A DNA stretch of 37,005 bases from Clostridia bacterium (GCA_017552845.1 JAFZOE010000239.1:1-37005), one strand, 5' to 3'. Shown: positions 1 to 8,857, counted from the stretch's first letter. The notes: a model not told the origin generated them from the letters alone. Numbers and translations are program-made.

Positions 1-1206
1 AAAAACGGTTTTCATTCCGTCTTTACCGATAATCAGCTTGAGAAGGCCTGTCGGCTGATATCTGGTATTGAACCAGAAATTTCCGAGCGAATATATAACG
101 GGAACTCCCCTGTAGAATTCGAATCCCTGTAAAATATGCGGATGCCCTCCGACTACTGCGTCTGCTCCCGCGTCAATCCACTTTTTGCTGTTTGCAAGCT
201 GTGCGTTTGTGAGCGATGTTGTGCTTTCAATTCCCCAGTGCGGATATGCGATTACATAGTCGCAGGTCGTTTTTGCTTTGCGGATTGCCTCCTCCATTCC
301 TTTGCCGTTATCGTATGAACCGAGAATTCCGTATGATTCTTCGGTCGCGACGGGTGTTTTGATGGGCGATTCAACTCCGCAGCAGGCGAGATAGCCGACC
401 TTGTAGCCGTTTATGATGAACGTAGCGGGGCGCGAGGCCTCCTCATAATTCATACCCGCGCCGACCCAGGGAATGCCGGCGTTTTTAAGCGTCGTGAGCG
501 TATCCTCAAAAGATTCGGGGCCGTAGTCGCTCGCATGATTATTTGCGAGAGAAACGAGATCCACTCCGAGCTCAACCATATATTTGACATATTCGGGATT
601 CGCGTGAAACGTGTATTTTTTGCCGGGAGTCGGTGCGCCGCGGTTTGTATAGGGAAATTCGTTATTCACGAGCAGTATATCCGCCGCGCGCATCTCTTCC
701 TGAAAAGTTTCGTCAATGCAGTCGAGCACGCCGTTCGGCATATTCTTCGCATGAGTCATCACATAGCCGGTTTCGGTAAAGTTTATATCGCCCGTAAAGC
801 CGAGAGTGAATTCATCTTTGCCGTTATTTCCTAGGTCTTTGCTCTCGAGCGTGACATATCTGTCAATCAGCGAATTCAGCGTATATCCGGTCAGCTCGTG
901 CCACAGCGAATCGGTATAATTCCCCTCTTCGGCAGCGGTTTTCAGTGATTTCAGCTGCTCTTTATCAAGATTTTCAAGAAAATCGGCGGTGATTTCGCGC
1001 CGCGTGATGTTTGAGAGCTGTTGAGCGAGTTTATCGGTATTCACCGACGAGGAAAGAGTTTTGTTCTGAGCGGAGGTGGCCGCCTGTGAATCGGGAGCCG
1101 TAAAAGTCGGCACCGAACGGTGAAGAGTGACCGAAACAATAACCGCAATTACGGTCAGAATCGCGAGCGCAAGACAGATTGCCGCCGCAGTATTCTTTTT
1201 CTTCAA
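1..1206 (-). CDS. CapA-family metallophosphatase-like protein, 3' end outside the window
   Basis: The 402 codons visible read without a stop from a TTG start at 1206 to the window edge. The start is chosen because a GGAGGA ribosome site lies 6 bases upstream, formed by the last codons of parB. Residues about 5-27 form a hydrophobic signal anchor after KKKN, followed by a polar linker. From about residue 135 the protein shows the pattern of the PGA_cap/CapA family (calcineurin-like fold): FTGDIN with D140, NNEF near 181-184, ANNHASDYG with H224, and GGHPH with H355 and H357, the expected metal-ligand positions. Known CapA proteins take part in poly-gamma-glutamate or other envelope polymer synthesis, but many homologues are uncharacterised, so the substrate is unknown here. 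It is probably translated from the parAB transcript. Family call is firm; function is not. Confidence 0.88.
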   Translation of the reverse strand, partial: MKKKNTAAAICLALAILTVIAVIVSVTLHRSVPTFTAPDSQAATSAQNKTLSSSVNTDKLAQQLSNITRREITADFLENLDKEQLKSLKTAAEEGNYTDSLWHELTGYTLNSLIDRYVTLESKDLGNNGKDEFTLGFTGDINFTETGYVMTHAKNMPNGVLDCIDETFQEEMRAADILLVNNEFPYTNRGAPTPGKKYTFHANPEYVKYMVELGVDLVSLANNHASDYGPESFEDTLTTLKNAGIPWVGAGMNYEEASRPATFIINGYKVGYLACCGVESPIKTPVATEESYGILGSYDNGKGMEEAIRKAKTTCDYVIAYPHWGIESTTSLTNAQLANSKKWIDAGADAVVGGHPHILQGFEFYRGVPVIYSLGNFWFNTRYQPTGLLKLIIGKDGMKTVF

Positions 1207-1209
1207 TTT

Positions 1210-2085
1210 TTAATCCTCCAGAGCGGAAAGCGCCTTTGCTATCGCGCCGAGATCCTCTTTGCTGTTGAATGCTATCTCGAGAGTTCCCGATTCCTTTTTA
1301 CCTTTTGTAATGACTCTGGCCTTACGACCGAGAGCACTTGATAATGCCAGTTCGACCTCATCAAAATAGGCAATGCGCTTTGAGGCGGGCTTTTCGGGGG
1401 CCTGCTTCTTTTCTTTTCCGAAGTTTTTGGCGAGTTTTTCGGCCTCTCTGACCGAAAGCCCCTTTTCTGCTATGATTTCAGCGGCGGCGATTATATTCTT
1501 ATCGCCCTCTATGCCGGCAATCGCTTTCGCGTGGCCTGCCGAGAGACGGCCGTCGCGGACCATTTCCACCACTTTTTTGGGTAATTTTATGATTCTGAGC
1601 GCATTTGTGACCGAAACTCTGGATTTACCGACCTTCTGAGCCGCTTCCTCCTGAGTCAGTCCGTATTTCTTTATAAGCTCCTCATAGCCGTATGCCTCTT
1701 CGACCGGATTGAGGTTTTCTCTCTGCAGATTCTCGATAAGCGTGATAACTGCCGCTTCCTCATCGGTCAGCGCTTTGATGATTACGGGAACCTCGGTCAG
1801 CCCCGCCGTCCTCGCGGCCCTGAAGCGTCTCTCGCCCGCGATAAGCTGATATCCGCCGTTTACGAGCGGGCGCACGAGCAGCGGCTGAAGCACGCCGTGC
1901 TGAGCTATTGAATCGGCAAGCTCGGAAATTGCGTCTTCATCAAAATCTTTCCTCGCCTGCGCTTTGTTTGGTTTGATTTCGGATAATTTGAGCGTTACCG
2001 CCGAAGCATTGTCCGCGCTCTGGGCGGAATTGTCGCCGAATAATTCTTCAAGTCCCCTGCCGAGACCGCCTTTTTTAGCTGCCAT
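1210..2085 (-). CDS. parB: ParB/Spo0J chromosome-partitioning protein
   Basis: The 291-residue protein begins with KGGLGRGLEELFG, the conserved ParB N-terminal segment that stimulates the ParA ATPase. The ParB N-terminal domain follows, with the CTP-binding motif GERRFR at 84-89 and ENLQRENLNP at 118-127. A helix-turn-helix from about 143 to 170 (LTQEEAAQKVGKSRVSVTNA) binds parS, and the C-terminal part fits the dimerisation domain. Known role: it loads at parS as a CTP-dependent sliding clamp, spreads along origin-proximal DNA and recruits SMC. The start is supported by TAAGGAG, whose TAA is the parA stop codon, so parA and parB are translationally close. Two matching parS sites lie within 2.0 kb (2959-2974 and 4065-4080). 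Confidence 0.97.
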   Translation of the reverse strand: MAAKKGGLGRGLEELFGDNSAQSADNASAVTLKLSEIKPNKAQARKDFDEDAISELADSIAQHGVLQPLLVRPLVNGGYQLIAGERRFRAARTAGLTEVPVIIKALTDEEAAVITLIENLQRENLNPVEEAYGYEELIKKYGLTQEEAAQKVGKSRVSVTNALRIIKLPKKVVEMVRDGRLSAGHAKAIAGIEGDKNIIAAAEIIAEKGLSVREAEKLAKNFGKEKKQAPEKPASKRIAYFDEVELALSSALGRKARVITKGKKESGTLEIAFNSKEDLGAIAKALSALED

Positions 2086-2096
2086 ATCAATTCTCC

Positions 2097-2861
2097 TTAT
2101 CTGTTGCTCTTCAGAAATTCCTCGGCGAGCTTTTCATAAGCTTTCGCGCCCTTTGAGGATTTATCGTAATACATTACCGGCTCGCCGAAGCTCGGCGCCT
2201 CCGATAGGCGGACGTTGCGGGGAATAAAGGTCGAATAGACCTTTTTGGGGAAGCATTTCTTGACCTCATCGACAACCTGCTGGGTCAGATTCAGGCGCGA
2301 ATCATACATGGTCAGCAGAATTCCCTCGATATCGATATAGGGATTATACACTCTCTTGACCGTGCGGATGGTCGAAATAAGCTGTGACAGTCCTTCGAGA
2401 GCATAGAATTCGCACTGAATAGGTACAAGCACGGTCTGCGATGCGCACAGGCAGTTGAGGGTAATCAGACCGAGCGAAGGGGGACAGTCAATAATTATGA
2501 AATCATACTCCCCTCCTATAAGCACAAGCGCGTTTTTGAGACGGCTCTCGCGCTTTTCAATCTCCGCGAGCTCGATTTCCGCGCCGGCGAGGTCCATTCC
2601 CGAAGGAATCACGGATACGCCTTTGAATTTCGTCTCGATTACGGCATCCTTTGCGGCGCAGTTGCCGATTAAGATATCATAAGAGGTTTTTTCGACCTCT
2701 CTCTTGTTTATTCCGTAGCCGCTGGTCGAATTTCCCTGCGGATCCGAGTCAACGAGCAGGACTTTTTTGCCCTTCGCTCCGAGAGCGGCGGCGAGATTGA
2801 CGGCGGTCGTCGTTTTTCCGACTCCGCCCTTCTGATTTGCGACTGCCACGATTTTTGTCAT
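2097..2861 (-). CDS. parA: ParA/Soj chromosome-partitioning ATPase
   Basis: The 254-residue protein starts MTKIVAVANQKGGVGKTT, with the deviant Walker A motif at residues 11-18. The later IIIDCPPSLG segment and the LTMYDSR region are typical of Soj/ParA. It binds DNA non-specifically as an ATP dimer and, with ParB, positions the origin region; in B. subtilis Soj also modulates DnaA. The frame stays open upstream to 2984, but that extension reads through a terminator hairpin and a parS site (translated FHVEH). The ATG at 2861, with AGGGGG just upstream and a TATAAT 31 bases before it, is the better start. It lies 12 bases ahead of parB and is separated from rsmG by a terminator, so parA probably heads its own transcript. 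Confidence 0.97.
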   Translation of the reverse strand: MTKIVAVANQKGGVGKTTTAVNLAAALGAKGKKVLLVDSDPQGNSTSGYGINKREVEKTSYDILIGNCAAKDAVIETKFKGVSVIPSGMDLAGAEIELAEIEKRESRLKNALVLIGGEYDFIIIDCPPSLGLITLNCLCASQTVLVPIQCEFYALEGLSQLISTIRTVKRVYNPYIDIEGILLTMYDSRLNLTQQVVDEVKKCFPKKVYSTFIPRNVRLSEAPSFGEPVMYYDKSSKGAKAYEKLAEEFLKSNR

Positions 2862-2891
2862 TTTTATACCCCCTGATAGGTTACTGCACCG

Positions 2892-2897
2892 ATTATA
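2892..2897 (-). promoter_or_regulatory. Putative parA promoter (-10 box)
   Basis: A perfect TATAAT on the minus strand lies about 31 bases before the chosen parA ATG, just downstream of the rsmG terminator. The region that should hold the -35 box is T-rich and matches poorly (TTTTAT at 17-base spacing), so this rests mainly on the -10 box and position. Confidence 0.45.
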
Positions 2898-2940
2898 ACA
2901 TAAGAAAAAGTAAAATAAAAGTATATTTTTATAAAAATAA

Positions 2941-2964
2941 GGAACACCCCCGCAGGAGTGTTCC
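2941..2964 (-). terminator. Intrinsic terminator after rsmG, overlapping parS
   Basis: A 10-base stem (GGAACACCCC pairing with GGAGTGTTCC, one C-A mismatch) closes a CGCA loop. On the minus strand it is followed by TTATTTTTATAAAA. It separates rsmG from parA. Its 2959-2964 arm is also the left part of the parS site. Confidence 0.75.
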
Positions 2965-2974
2965 ACGTGAAACA
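2959..2974. promoter_or_regulatory. parS site 1 (ParB-binding centromere)
   Basis: The 16 bases TGTTCCACGTGAAACA match the known Firmicutes parS consensus TGTTNCACGTGAAACA exactly. The site sits between rsmG and parA, overlapping one arm of the rsmG terminator and about 60 bases upstream of the parA -10 box. Confidence 0.95.
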
Positions 2975-2980
2975 TATTTA

Positions 2981-3694
2981 TCAAAGAGGCTGTTTTGCAA
3001 TCTGAGCAAACGGTCTCGGGTATTTTGCGGGAGTCGGAGCGACTTTTTTGATTATAACCAGCTTTCTGGTCGCGCCGTCTGTCAGCTCGATATCCTTGAT
3101 GAGCTCGAGCTCTCCGCCGAGGGTTTTGATTGCGTTTGCCGCCGCGGTGACCTCTTCCTCTGTCTTTTCGCTCTTCATCGCTATAAACTTTCCGCCGACC
3201 TTGACGAATGGCAGGCAGTATTCGCAGAGAGTGCCGAGCGAGGCGACTGCGCGGGAGACTGCATAATCATACTGCTCTCTCTCGGAGTGCTTTGCCGCGA
3301 TTTCTTCGGCTCTGCCGTGAACTACTCTTGCTTTGAGACCGAGGGCGTTGACCGCATCATTGACATAGTTGAGCTTTTTATTGGTTGAATCAAGCAGGGT
3401 GAGGTTTATATCGGGGCTCATGATAAGAAGGGGAATTCCCGGAAAGCCCGCGCCCGTGCCGATATCGATGACTTTTATGCCCGCTTTTATATCGGCGGCG
3501 GCAGTCACGCTGACGCTGTCTGCAAAATGCTTGACCGCGATTCCGTCGGGATCGGTGATTGCGGTTAAGTTCAGCACCTTGTTTTTGTCAATCAGCATAC
3601 CCGCGAGTTTATCGAATCTTTCAATCTGCTTTTCGGTGATTTCTTTCTGCAGCTTCGCCGCATTCTGAAGAAATAGTTCCGCGTTAAATCTCAT
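2981..3694 (-). CDS. rsmG: 16S rRNA (guanine-N7) methyltransferase RsmG
   Basis: At 237 residues it has the usual RsmG (GidB) length. The family methylates N7 of a guanine in the 530 loop of 16S rRNA (G527 in E. coli) using S-adenosylmethionine; its loss gives low-level streptomycin resistance. Visible motifs are LNLTAI near 41-46, the SAM-binding DIGTGAGFPG near 77-86, and SRAVA in the second half. The ATG at 3694 is preferred over an upstream TTG because AAAGGAG lies 8 bases before it. The start overlaps the mnmG 3' end by 11 bases, so the two are probably translationally coupled, as in many Firmicutes. Confidence 0.96.
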   Translation of the reverse strand: MRFNAELFLQNAAKLQKEITEKQIERFDKLAGMLIDKNKVLNLTAITDPDGIAVKHFADSVSVTAAADIKAGIKVIDIGTGAGFPGIPLLIMSPDINLTLLDSTNKKLNYVNDAVNALGLKARVVHGRAEEIAAKHSEREQYDYAVSRAVASLGTLCEYCLPFVKVGGKFIAMKSEKTEEEVTAAANAIKTLGGELELIKDIELTDGATRKLVIIKKVAPTPAKYPRPFAQIAKQPL

Positions 3695-5561
3695 TTCGTC
3701 TGCTCCTTTCAAGCCATATTATCAAAACATTTATATCGGCAGGGGAGACGCCCGAAATTCTTGACGCCTGGCCCACTGTCTCCGGCCTGGTTGCTCCGAG
3801 CTTTTCTATCGCTTCAAGGCGCAGTCCCGTTATCTGAGAATAATCAATATCTTCGGGTATTCTCTGCACTTCGAGGCGCTTCATCTCGGAAATCTGCTGC
3901 TGCTGTCTCTTGAGGTAACCCTCATACTTTATATCTATCTCAACCTGCTCGCAGACATCTGAGGGCAGATCGGGTCTGTCCGGATCAAACGGGGCGAGCA
4001 GATCGTAATCAACGAGCGGGCGCTTGAGAAGCTCCGCCATTTTCATCCCTTTTTCGAGCGGGACTGTTCCACGTGAAACAAGCGCCGCGTCGAGCTCGGG
4101 AGATTTCTTTATTGATACTTCTTTGACGCGCTCATGCTCGGCCTCAATCATTTCGAGTTTCTTTTTGAATTTTTCATATCTTTCCTCAGAAATCAGGCCG
4201 GCTCTGTAGCCGTATTCCGTGAGGCGCCTGTCGGCGTTATCCTGCCTGAGAATCAGGCGGTATTCGCTGCGACTCGTCATCATTCTGTAAGGGTCCTTGC
4301 AGCCTTTTGTGACGAGGTCGTCAATCAGTGTGCCGATATATGAGGTTGTGCGGTCGAGAATCATCGGCTCTTTGCCGAGAATTTTAAGCGCCGCGTTGAC
4401 TCCCGCGACAAGTCCCTGGGCCGCCGCCTCCTCATATCCGCTCGAGCCGTTGAACTGCCCCGCGCCGTAGAGACCGGGGAAATCCTTGAATTCGAGAGTC
4501 TGCCTCAGCGCAAGCGGATCGACGCAGTCGTATTCAATCGCATAGGCGGTGCGCAGGAATTCCGCTTTTTCGAGTCCGGGTATGCTGTGAACTATTTTAA
4601 GCTGGACATCCTCGGGGAGCGAGGACGAAAGGCCCTGAAGATACATTTCATCCGTCTTCATGCCGCAGGGCTCAACAAATATCTGATGCCTCTCCTTATC
4701 GGAGAAGCGGACTATCTTATCCTCAATGCTCGGGCAGTATCTCGGCCCGACGCCGTCTATTTTTCCCGAATAGAGAGGGGAGCGGTGAAGATTATCGAGA
4801 ATTATGCGCTTGGTTTCTTCGCCGGTATATGCTATATAACAAGGCTGCTTGTTTTCAACCTCGCATAATTCCAAAAAAGAAAAATGAGTAATTTTTTCAT
4901 CGCCGTATTGCGGTTCGAGTGAATCCGTGTCAACGCTACGGCAGTTTACGCGCGGGGGAGTGCCGGTTTTGAATCTGCGGGTGGGAACTCCGAGCTTTTT
5001 CAGAGCCTTCGCGAGCTCGGTCGCGGGGAACATCCCGTCGGGTCCGCTTTCGTATGAAACATCGCCCACATAGACTCTGCCCGCGAGGAATGTGCCCGTG
5101 GCGATAATCACCGCTTTTGCGCGGTGGACTGCCTCAAGATGGGTAGTCAGCACCCATTCATCGCCGTCTTTATATAAATCCGTGATTTCCGCCTGGCGCA
5201 GGAACAGGTTTTCCTGCTTTTCGAGCGTGCCCTTCATATAATCCGAATAGGCGCGGCGGTCAATCTGCGCTCTGAGAGAGTGAACGGCGGGGCCTTTACC
5301 GAGATTGAGCATACGGGATTGAATCGTATTATAATCTGCCGCGATTCCCATTTCGCCGCCGAGAGCGTCGATTTCACGCACCAGATGGCCCTTGGAAGTG
5401 CCGCCGATTGAGGGATTGCAGGGCATATTGCCGACCCAGTCAAGATTTATCGTGAATACGGCAGTTCTGCATCCGAGGCGCGCAGAGGCAAGCCCCGCCT
5501 CAATTCCGGCGTGACCTGCTCCGATAACGGCTATATCGAAATTTTCTCCGTCATATTTCAT
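3684..5561 (-). CDS. mnmG: tRNA uridine-5-carboxymethylaminomethyl modification enzyme MnmG
   Basis: The 625-residue FAD enzyme, with MnmE, installs the (carboxymethyl)aminomethyl group at the wobble uridine of certain tRNAs. The FAD-binding GAGHAG lies at residues 14-19 and CNPSIGGTSKGHL, a family signature, at 48-60. A second conserved cysteine block is visible at YCPSIEDK, and the C-terminal MnmE/tRNA-interaction domain ends in a SGVSPADI segment. Length and motifs are typical. The start overlaps the glycosylase gene upstream by 11 bases and the end overlaps rsmG. The coding sequence contains a perfect parS site (4065-4080) encoding part of VSRGTV. No mnmE is in the window. Confidence 0.98.
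   Translation of the reverse strand: MKYDGENFDIAVIGAGHAGIEAGLASARLGCRTAVFTINLDWVGNMPCNPSIGGTSKGHLVREIDALGGEMGIAADYNTIQSRMLNLGKGPAVHSLRAQIDRRAYSDYMKGTLEKQENLFLRQAEITDLYKDGDEWVLTTHLEAVHRAKAVIIATGTFLAGRVYVGDVSYESGPDGMFPATELAKALKKLGVPTRRFKTGTPPRVNCRSVDTDSLEPQYGDEKITHFSFLELCEVENKQPCYIAYTGEETKRIILDNLHRSPLYSGKIDGVGPRYCPSIEDKIVRFSDKERHQIFVEPCGMKTDEMYLQGLSSSLPEDVQLKIVHSIPGLEKAEFLRTAYAIEYDCVDPLALRQTLEFKDFPGLYGAGQFNGSSGYEEAAAQGLVAGVNAALKILGKEPMILDRTTSYIGTLIDDLVTKGCKDPYRMMTSRSEYRLILRQDNADRRLTEYGYRAGLISEERYEKFKKKLEMIEAEHERVKEVSIKKSPELDAALVSRGTVPLEKGMKMAELLKRPLVDYDLLAPFDPDRPDLPSDVCEQVEIDIKYEGYLKRQQQQISEMKRLEVQRIPEDIDYSQITGLRLEAIEKLGATRPETVGQASRISGVSPADINVLIIWLERSRRNEI
4065..4080. promoter_or_regulatory. 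parS site 2, inside mnmG
   Basis: A second exact TGTTCCACGTGAAACA, identical base for base to the site at 2959-2974 and in the same orientation, 1106 bp away. It lies in the last third of mnmG. Coding-region parS sites near the origin are known in B. subtilis. Confidence 0.95.
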
Positions 5562-6129
5562 AGGTATGTTTGCAGACCTCTTTTATCTTTTCCTGAAGCG
5601 CGAGGAAATCCTCGAGCGCCGCGGGCTTGTTATTCGGGTTTCTCAGCAGGGCGGCGGGGTGGAAGGTTCCCATAAAGAGAATTCCGCCTTTTTCAATGAA
5701 CTGACCGTGCTGAACCGTTACCTTGAAATCCTTGGAAATCAGGCGTTTCGCGGATATTCTGCCGAGGCAGACCATGATTTTGGGGCGGATAAGCCTCGTC
5801 TGCTCGCGCAGCCACTCGATACAGCAATCCTGCTCCTCTTCGCTCGGATCCCTGTTTTCGGGCGGGCGGCATTTAACCATATTCGCGATATAGATATTCT
5901 TATGCCTGTCGAGATTTATATGCTCAAGGTATTTGTCGAGAAGCTGACCGCCTCTGCCGACGAAAGGCTCGCCCTGCATATCCTCGTTGTAGCCGGGGCC
6001 TTCGCCGATAAACATAACCTCCGCCTTTTCGTTTCCGACTCCGAAAACGAGATTTGTCCTCGTATCGGCGAGCGCGCATCTGCGGCAGGCGCTGCAGTCT
6101 TTTTTGAGTGATTCCCAGTCTTTATACAT
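5551..6129 (-). CDS. Uracil-DNA glycosylase, family 4 (iron-sulfur type)
   Basis: The 192-residue protein removes uracil from DNA, starting base excision repair. It matches family-4 enzymes, which carry a [4Fe-4S] cluster. Likely ligands are C15 and C18 (CRRC), C87 (VKCRPPENRDP) and one of C102/C103. The catalytic motif GEGPGYNED is at 42-50 and the second active-site motif TFHPAALLR lies in the C-terminal third. Family 4 replaces or supplements the Ung (family 1) enzyme in many anaerobes. GGAGGA precedes the ATG. It overlaps the end of ribF by 8 bases and mnmG by 11 bases, so it is part of the same transcript. Confidence 0.93.
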   Translation of the reverse strand: MYKDWESLKKDCSACRRCALADTRTNLVFGVGNEKAEVMFIGEGPGYNEDMQGEPFVGRGGQLLDKYLEHINLDRHKNIYIANMVKCRPPENRDPSEEEQDCCIEWLREQTRLIRPKIMVCLGRISAKRLISKDFKVTVQHGQFIEKGGILFMGTFHPAALLRNPNNKPAALEDFLALQEKIKEVCKHTYEI

Positions 6130-7024
6130 TTTCTCTCATCCTCCGCCTGAAAATTCGTCTGCTTTCCGCGGCGTCAAGCTGAATCCGGTTGCTCAGCGCC
6201 TCGTCGGAATTGAATCTTATCTCATCTCTGATGCGGTCAAGCAGGCGCACCTCAAGATTCTGCCCGTAGAGATTGCCGTCAAAGCCGATTATGCAGGTTT
6301 CGCTCCTGAAATCGTTATTTTCATAAGTCGGACGGTATCCGATATTCGTAACCGACGGGTATTCTCTGCCGTCAATGACCGTAACCGAAGCATATACTCC
6401 CGCTTTCGGAATGCAGAAGCCCCCGTCGAAATACTGATTGATTGTCGGCGCGCCGAGCAGACGCCCGCGCTGAAAGCCGCTTCGCACAACGCTTTTATAT
6501 CTGAATTCATATCCGAGCAGGCGGTTGGCCTCGCGGATATTTCCGCTCTGAATGCATTTTCTGATTCTCGACGAATTGACGGGTGAATTCCTGTATTTCA
6601 CAATCGGCACGCATTCAAAGCCGACGCCGTGTTTTTTGCATAGTTTTTCGAGAGTGGCGCAGTTTCCCGCGCCGAATCTGCCGAAGGTATAATTTTCTCC
6701 GCAGCAGACGAAGCCGGCGCCGAGGTTTTTAAGCACGATTTTCTCAAAGAATTCTTCGGGCGTATAATTTCTTATTTCCGAAAAAGAAATTACGCTTGTC
6801 TTTGCGCCTGCTTTTTCAAGCGCTTCTATCCTTAAATCATCCTGCAGCAGGCAGTCCGGAGCTTTGCCCGAGAGAGTCAGCAGGGGATGCGAGTCGAAAA
6901 GCATCACAAGAGGAATAAGCCCACGCTCCTTTTGGGAAAGAGCGCAGGCGATAACGGCTTTATGACCTTTGTGAAGACCGTCAAAGGTGCCGAGCGCCAG
7001 AGCGGTTTTAGCTTTCCGAGCCAT
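6122..7024 (-). CDS. ribF: Bifunctional riboflavin kinase / FMN adenylyltransferase
   Basis: The 300-residue protein converts riboflavin to FMN and then FAD. The N-terminal adenylyltransferase domain begins with LGTFDGLHKGH (residues 11-21), containing the HxGH nucleotidyltransferase motif. The SRIRKCIQSGNIREANRLLGY segment marks the end of that domain. The C-terminal flavokinase domain shows GRLLGAPTIN, a variant of the usual GxPTAN motif, and SVTNIGYRPT. It lies 12 bases after typA and overlaps the glycosylase start by 8 bases. FAD made here would serve MnmG in the same cluster, though that pairing is only suggestive. Confidence 0.96.
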   Translation of the reverse strand: MARKAKTALALGTFDGLHKGHKAVIACALSQKERGLIPLVMLFDSHPLLTLSGKAPDCLLQDDLRIEALEKAGAKTSVISFSEIRNYTPEEFFEKIVLKNLGAGFVCCGENYTFGRFGAGNCATLEKLCKKHGVGFECVPIVKYRNSPVNSSRIRKCIQSGNIREANRLLGYEFRYKSVVRSGFQRGRLLGAPTINQYFDGGFCIPKAGVYASVTVIDGREYPSVTNIGYRPTYENNDFRSETCIIGFDGNLYGQNLEVRLLDRIRDEIRFNSDEALSNRIQLDAAESRRIFRRRMRENV

Positions 7025-7036
7025 TTTTCACTTCCG

Positions 7037-8857
7037 TTATTTCTTTTTGAACTGCTGCTTCATTCTCTGCTCCTTGGAGAGAATTCTCTTGCGAAGGCGC
7101 AGGGATTTGGGCGTGACTTCAAGCAGCTCGTCATCCTTGATGAATTCCATGCACTGCTCAAGGCTGAGAGTGCTGGGCGGAACAAGGCGCAGAGCTTCGT
7201 CCGAGCCGCTTGCGCGGGTATTCGTCAGATGCTTCAGCTTGCAGACGTTGCAGGTGACATCTTCGTTCTTGGCGCATTCGCCGATTATCATACCCTCATA
7301 AACGTCCACGCCGGGGCCGATGAAGAGACGGCCTCTGTCCTGAGTGTTGAAAAGTCCGTATGCCGAGGTCACGCCGGTCTCGTGAACAACTATCGAGCCG
7401 CGCTCCCTCGTCTGAATATCGCCTTTCCAGGGCTCATAGCCGTTGAAAAGCTGATTCATAATGCCGTTGCCGTTTGTATCGGTCATAAACTCCGAGCGGT
7501 AACCGATGAGACCGCGGGAGGGGATTTTGAATTCGAGATGGGATGAGCCGCCTTCACGCGAGCCCATATTCTCAAGCTCGCCCTTGCGGGAGCCGAGTTT
7601 TTCAATGACGATGCCGACATACTGCTCGGGAACTTCGACTATAAGAAGCTCCATCGGCTCGTAGGTCTTGCCCTCGATTTCCTTGAGAATAACCTTCGGG
7701 CGCGAGACCTGGAATTCATAGCCCTGGCGGCGCATTGTCTCGATCAGAATCGAAAGCGAGAGTTCGCCTCTGCCCGAAACCTTGAAGGTATCGGTGGTCT
7801 CTGTCTCCTCGACGCGCATACTCACATTTGTTTCGACCTCTTTGAAGAGGCGGTCGCGTATATTTCTCGAGGTGACGAATTTGCCCTCTTTGCCCGCGAA
7901 CGGGCTGTCGTTGACGATGAAATTCATCGCGATTGTGGGTTCGTCTATTTTGATGAACGGCAGAGGCTCAATGCATTCGGGATCGCAGAGCGTCTCGCCG
8001 ATATTGAGGCCCTCGATACCGCTCACGCAGATTATGTCGCCTGCCTCGGCCTCCTCGCATTCCACTCTCTTGAGGCCTTCAAACTGATACAGGCGCGATA
8101 TCTTCACATTCTGCTGAGTGCCGTCTGTTTTGCAGAGCACGCAGTTTTCGTTCTTCTTAATCCTGCCGCGCTCCATTCTGCCGATGCCGATTCTGCCGAT
8201 ATAATCATCGTAATCGAGCGAGGAGAAAAGGCACTGCAGAGCGCCGTCGGGGTCGCCTCCGGGCGGGTCGATATGCTCTAAGATTGCGTCAAAGAGCGGG
8301 CGCATATCGCCTTCCCTGTCATTCGGGTCAAGGGATGAATAGCCGTCTCTCGCGCTGGCATAGACGACCGGGAATTCGAGCTGATCCTCCTCGGCGCCGA
8401 GGTCGATGAAAAGATCCAGCACTTCATCAACTACTTCATCGGGGCGGGCGTTGGGCCTGTCTATCTTGTTTATGACGACAAGTATTTCCTTCTTGAGATT
8501 GAGCGCCTTTTTGAGAACGAATCTTGTCTGGGGCATACAGCCCTCAAAAGCGTCAACGAGCAGGAGCACGCCGTCAACCATCATCAGGATACGCTCAACC
8601 TCGCCTCCGAAATCGGCGTGGCCGGGGGTGTCGACGATGTTGATTTTTGTATTCTTATAGTGAATTGAAGTGTTTTTGGATAATATCGTGATGCCTCTCT
8701 CGCGCTCGAGGTCGTTTGAATCCATGACTCTCTCGGCGACCTGCTCGTTTTCCCTGAAAGTTCCGCTCTGGCGGAGCATCTGGTCGACGAGGGTGGTCTT
8801 GCCGTGGTCAACGTGCGCGATGATGGCTATATTTCTTAAATCTTTTTTCTGGGACAT
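7037..8857 (-). CDS. typA: Ribosome-associated translational GTPase TypA/BipA
   Basis: The 606-residue GTPase acts on the 50S subunit and is needed for growth at low temperature and under stress in other bacteria. The G1 motif AHVDHGKTT is at 14-22, then RGITI (G2), DTPGHADFGGEVERI (G3) and NKIDRP (G4). EF-G-like domains III and V and the BipA-specific C-terminal domain (YEGMIIGE, then LTNTRASGSDEALRL) are intact. The ATG at 8857 with AGGTGA five bases upstream is preferred to the GTG three codons earlier. Only 25 bases separate it from the sugar symporter upstream and no terminator is visible there, so read-through or a promoter inside that gene is likely. Confidence 0.97.
   Translation of the reverse strand: MSQKKDLRNIAIIAHVDHGKTTLVDQMLRQSGTFRENEQVAERVMDSNDLERERGITILSKNTSIHYKNTKINIVDTPGHADFGGEVERILMMVDGVLLLVDAFEGCMPQTRFVLKKALNLKKEILVVINKIDRPNARPDEVVDEVLDLFIDLGAEEDQLEFPVVYASARDGYSSLDPNDREGDMRPLFDAILEHIDPPGGDPDGALQCLFSSLDYDDYIGRIGIGRMERGRIKKNENCVLCKTDGTQQNVKISRLYQFEGLKRVECEEAEAGDIICVSGIEGLNIGETLCDPECIEPLPFIKIDEPTIAMNFIVNDSPFAGKEGKFVTSRNIRDRLFKEVETNVSMRVEETETTDTFKVSGRGELSLSILIETMRRQGYEFQVSRPKVILKEIEGKTYEPMELLIVEVPEQYVGIVIEKLGSRKGELENMGSREGGSSHLEFKIPSRGLIGYRSEFMTDTNGNGIMNQLFNGYEPWKGDIQTRERGSIVVHETGVTSAYGLFNTQDRGRLFIGPGVDVYEGMIIGECAKNEDVTCNVCKLKHLTNTRASGSDEALRLVPPSTLSLEQCMEFIKDDELLEVTPKSLRLRKRILSKEQRMKQQFKKK

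Noticed and set aside
2862..2984. N-terminal extension of ParA by 41 residues
   Set aside because: It would translate through a terminator and parS (FHVEH) and past a TATAAT; the internal ATG with AGGGGG gives the standard ParA start.
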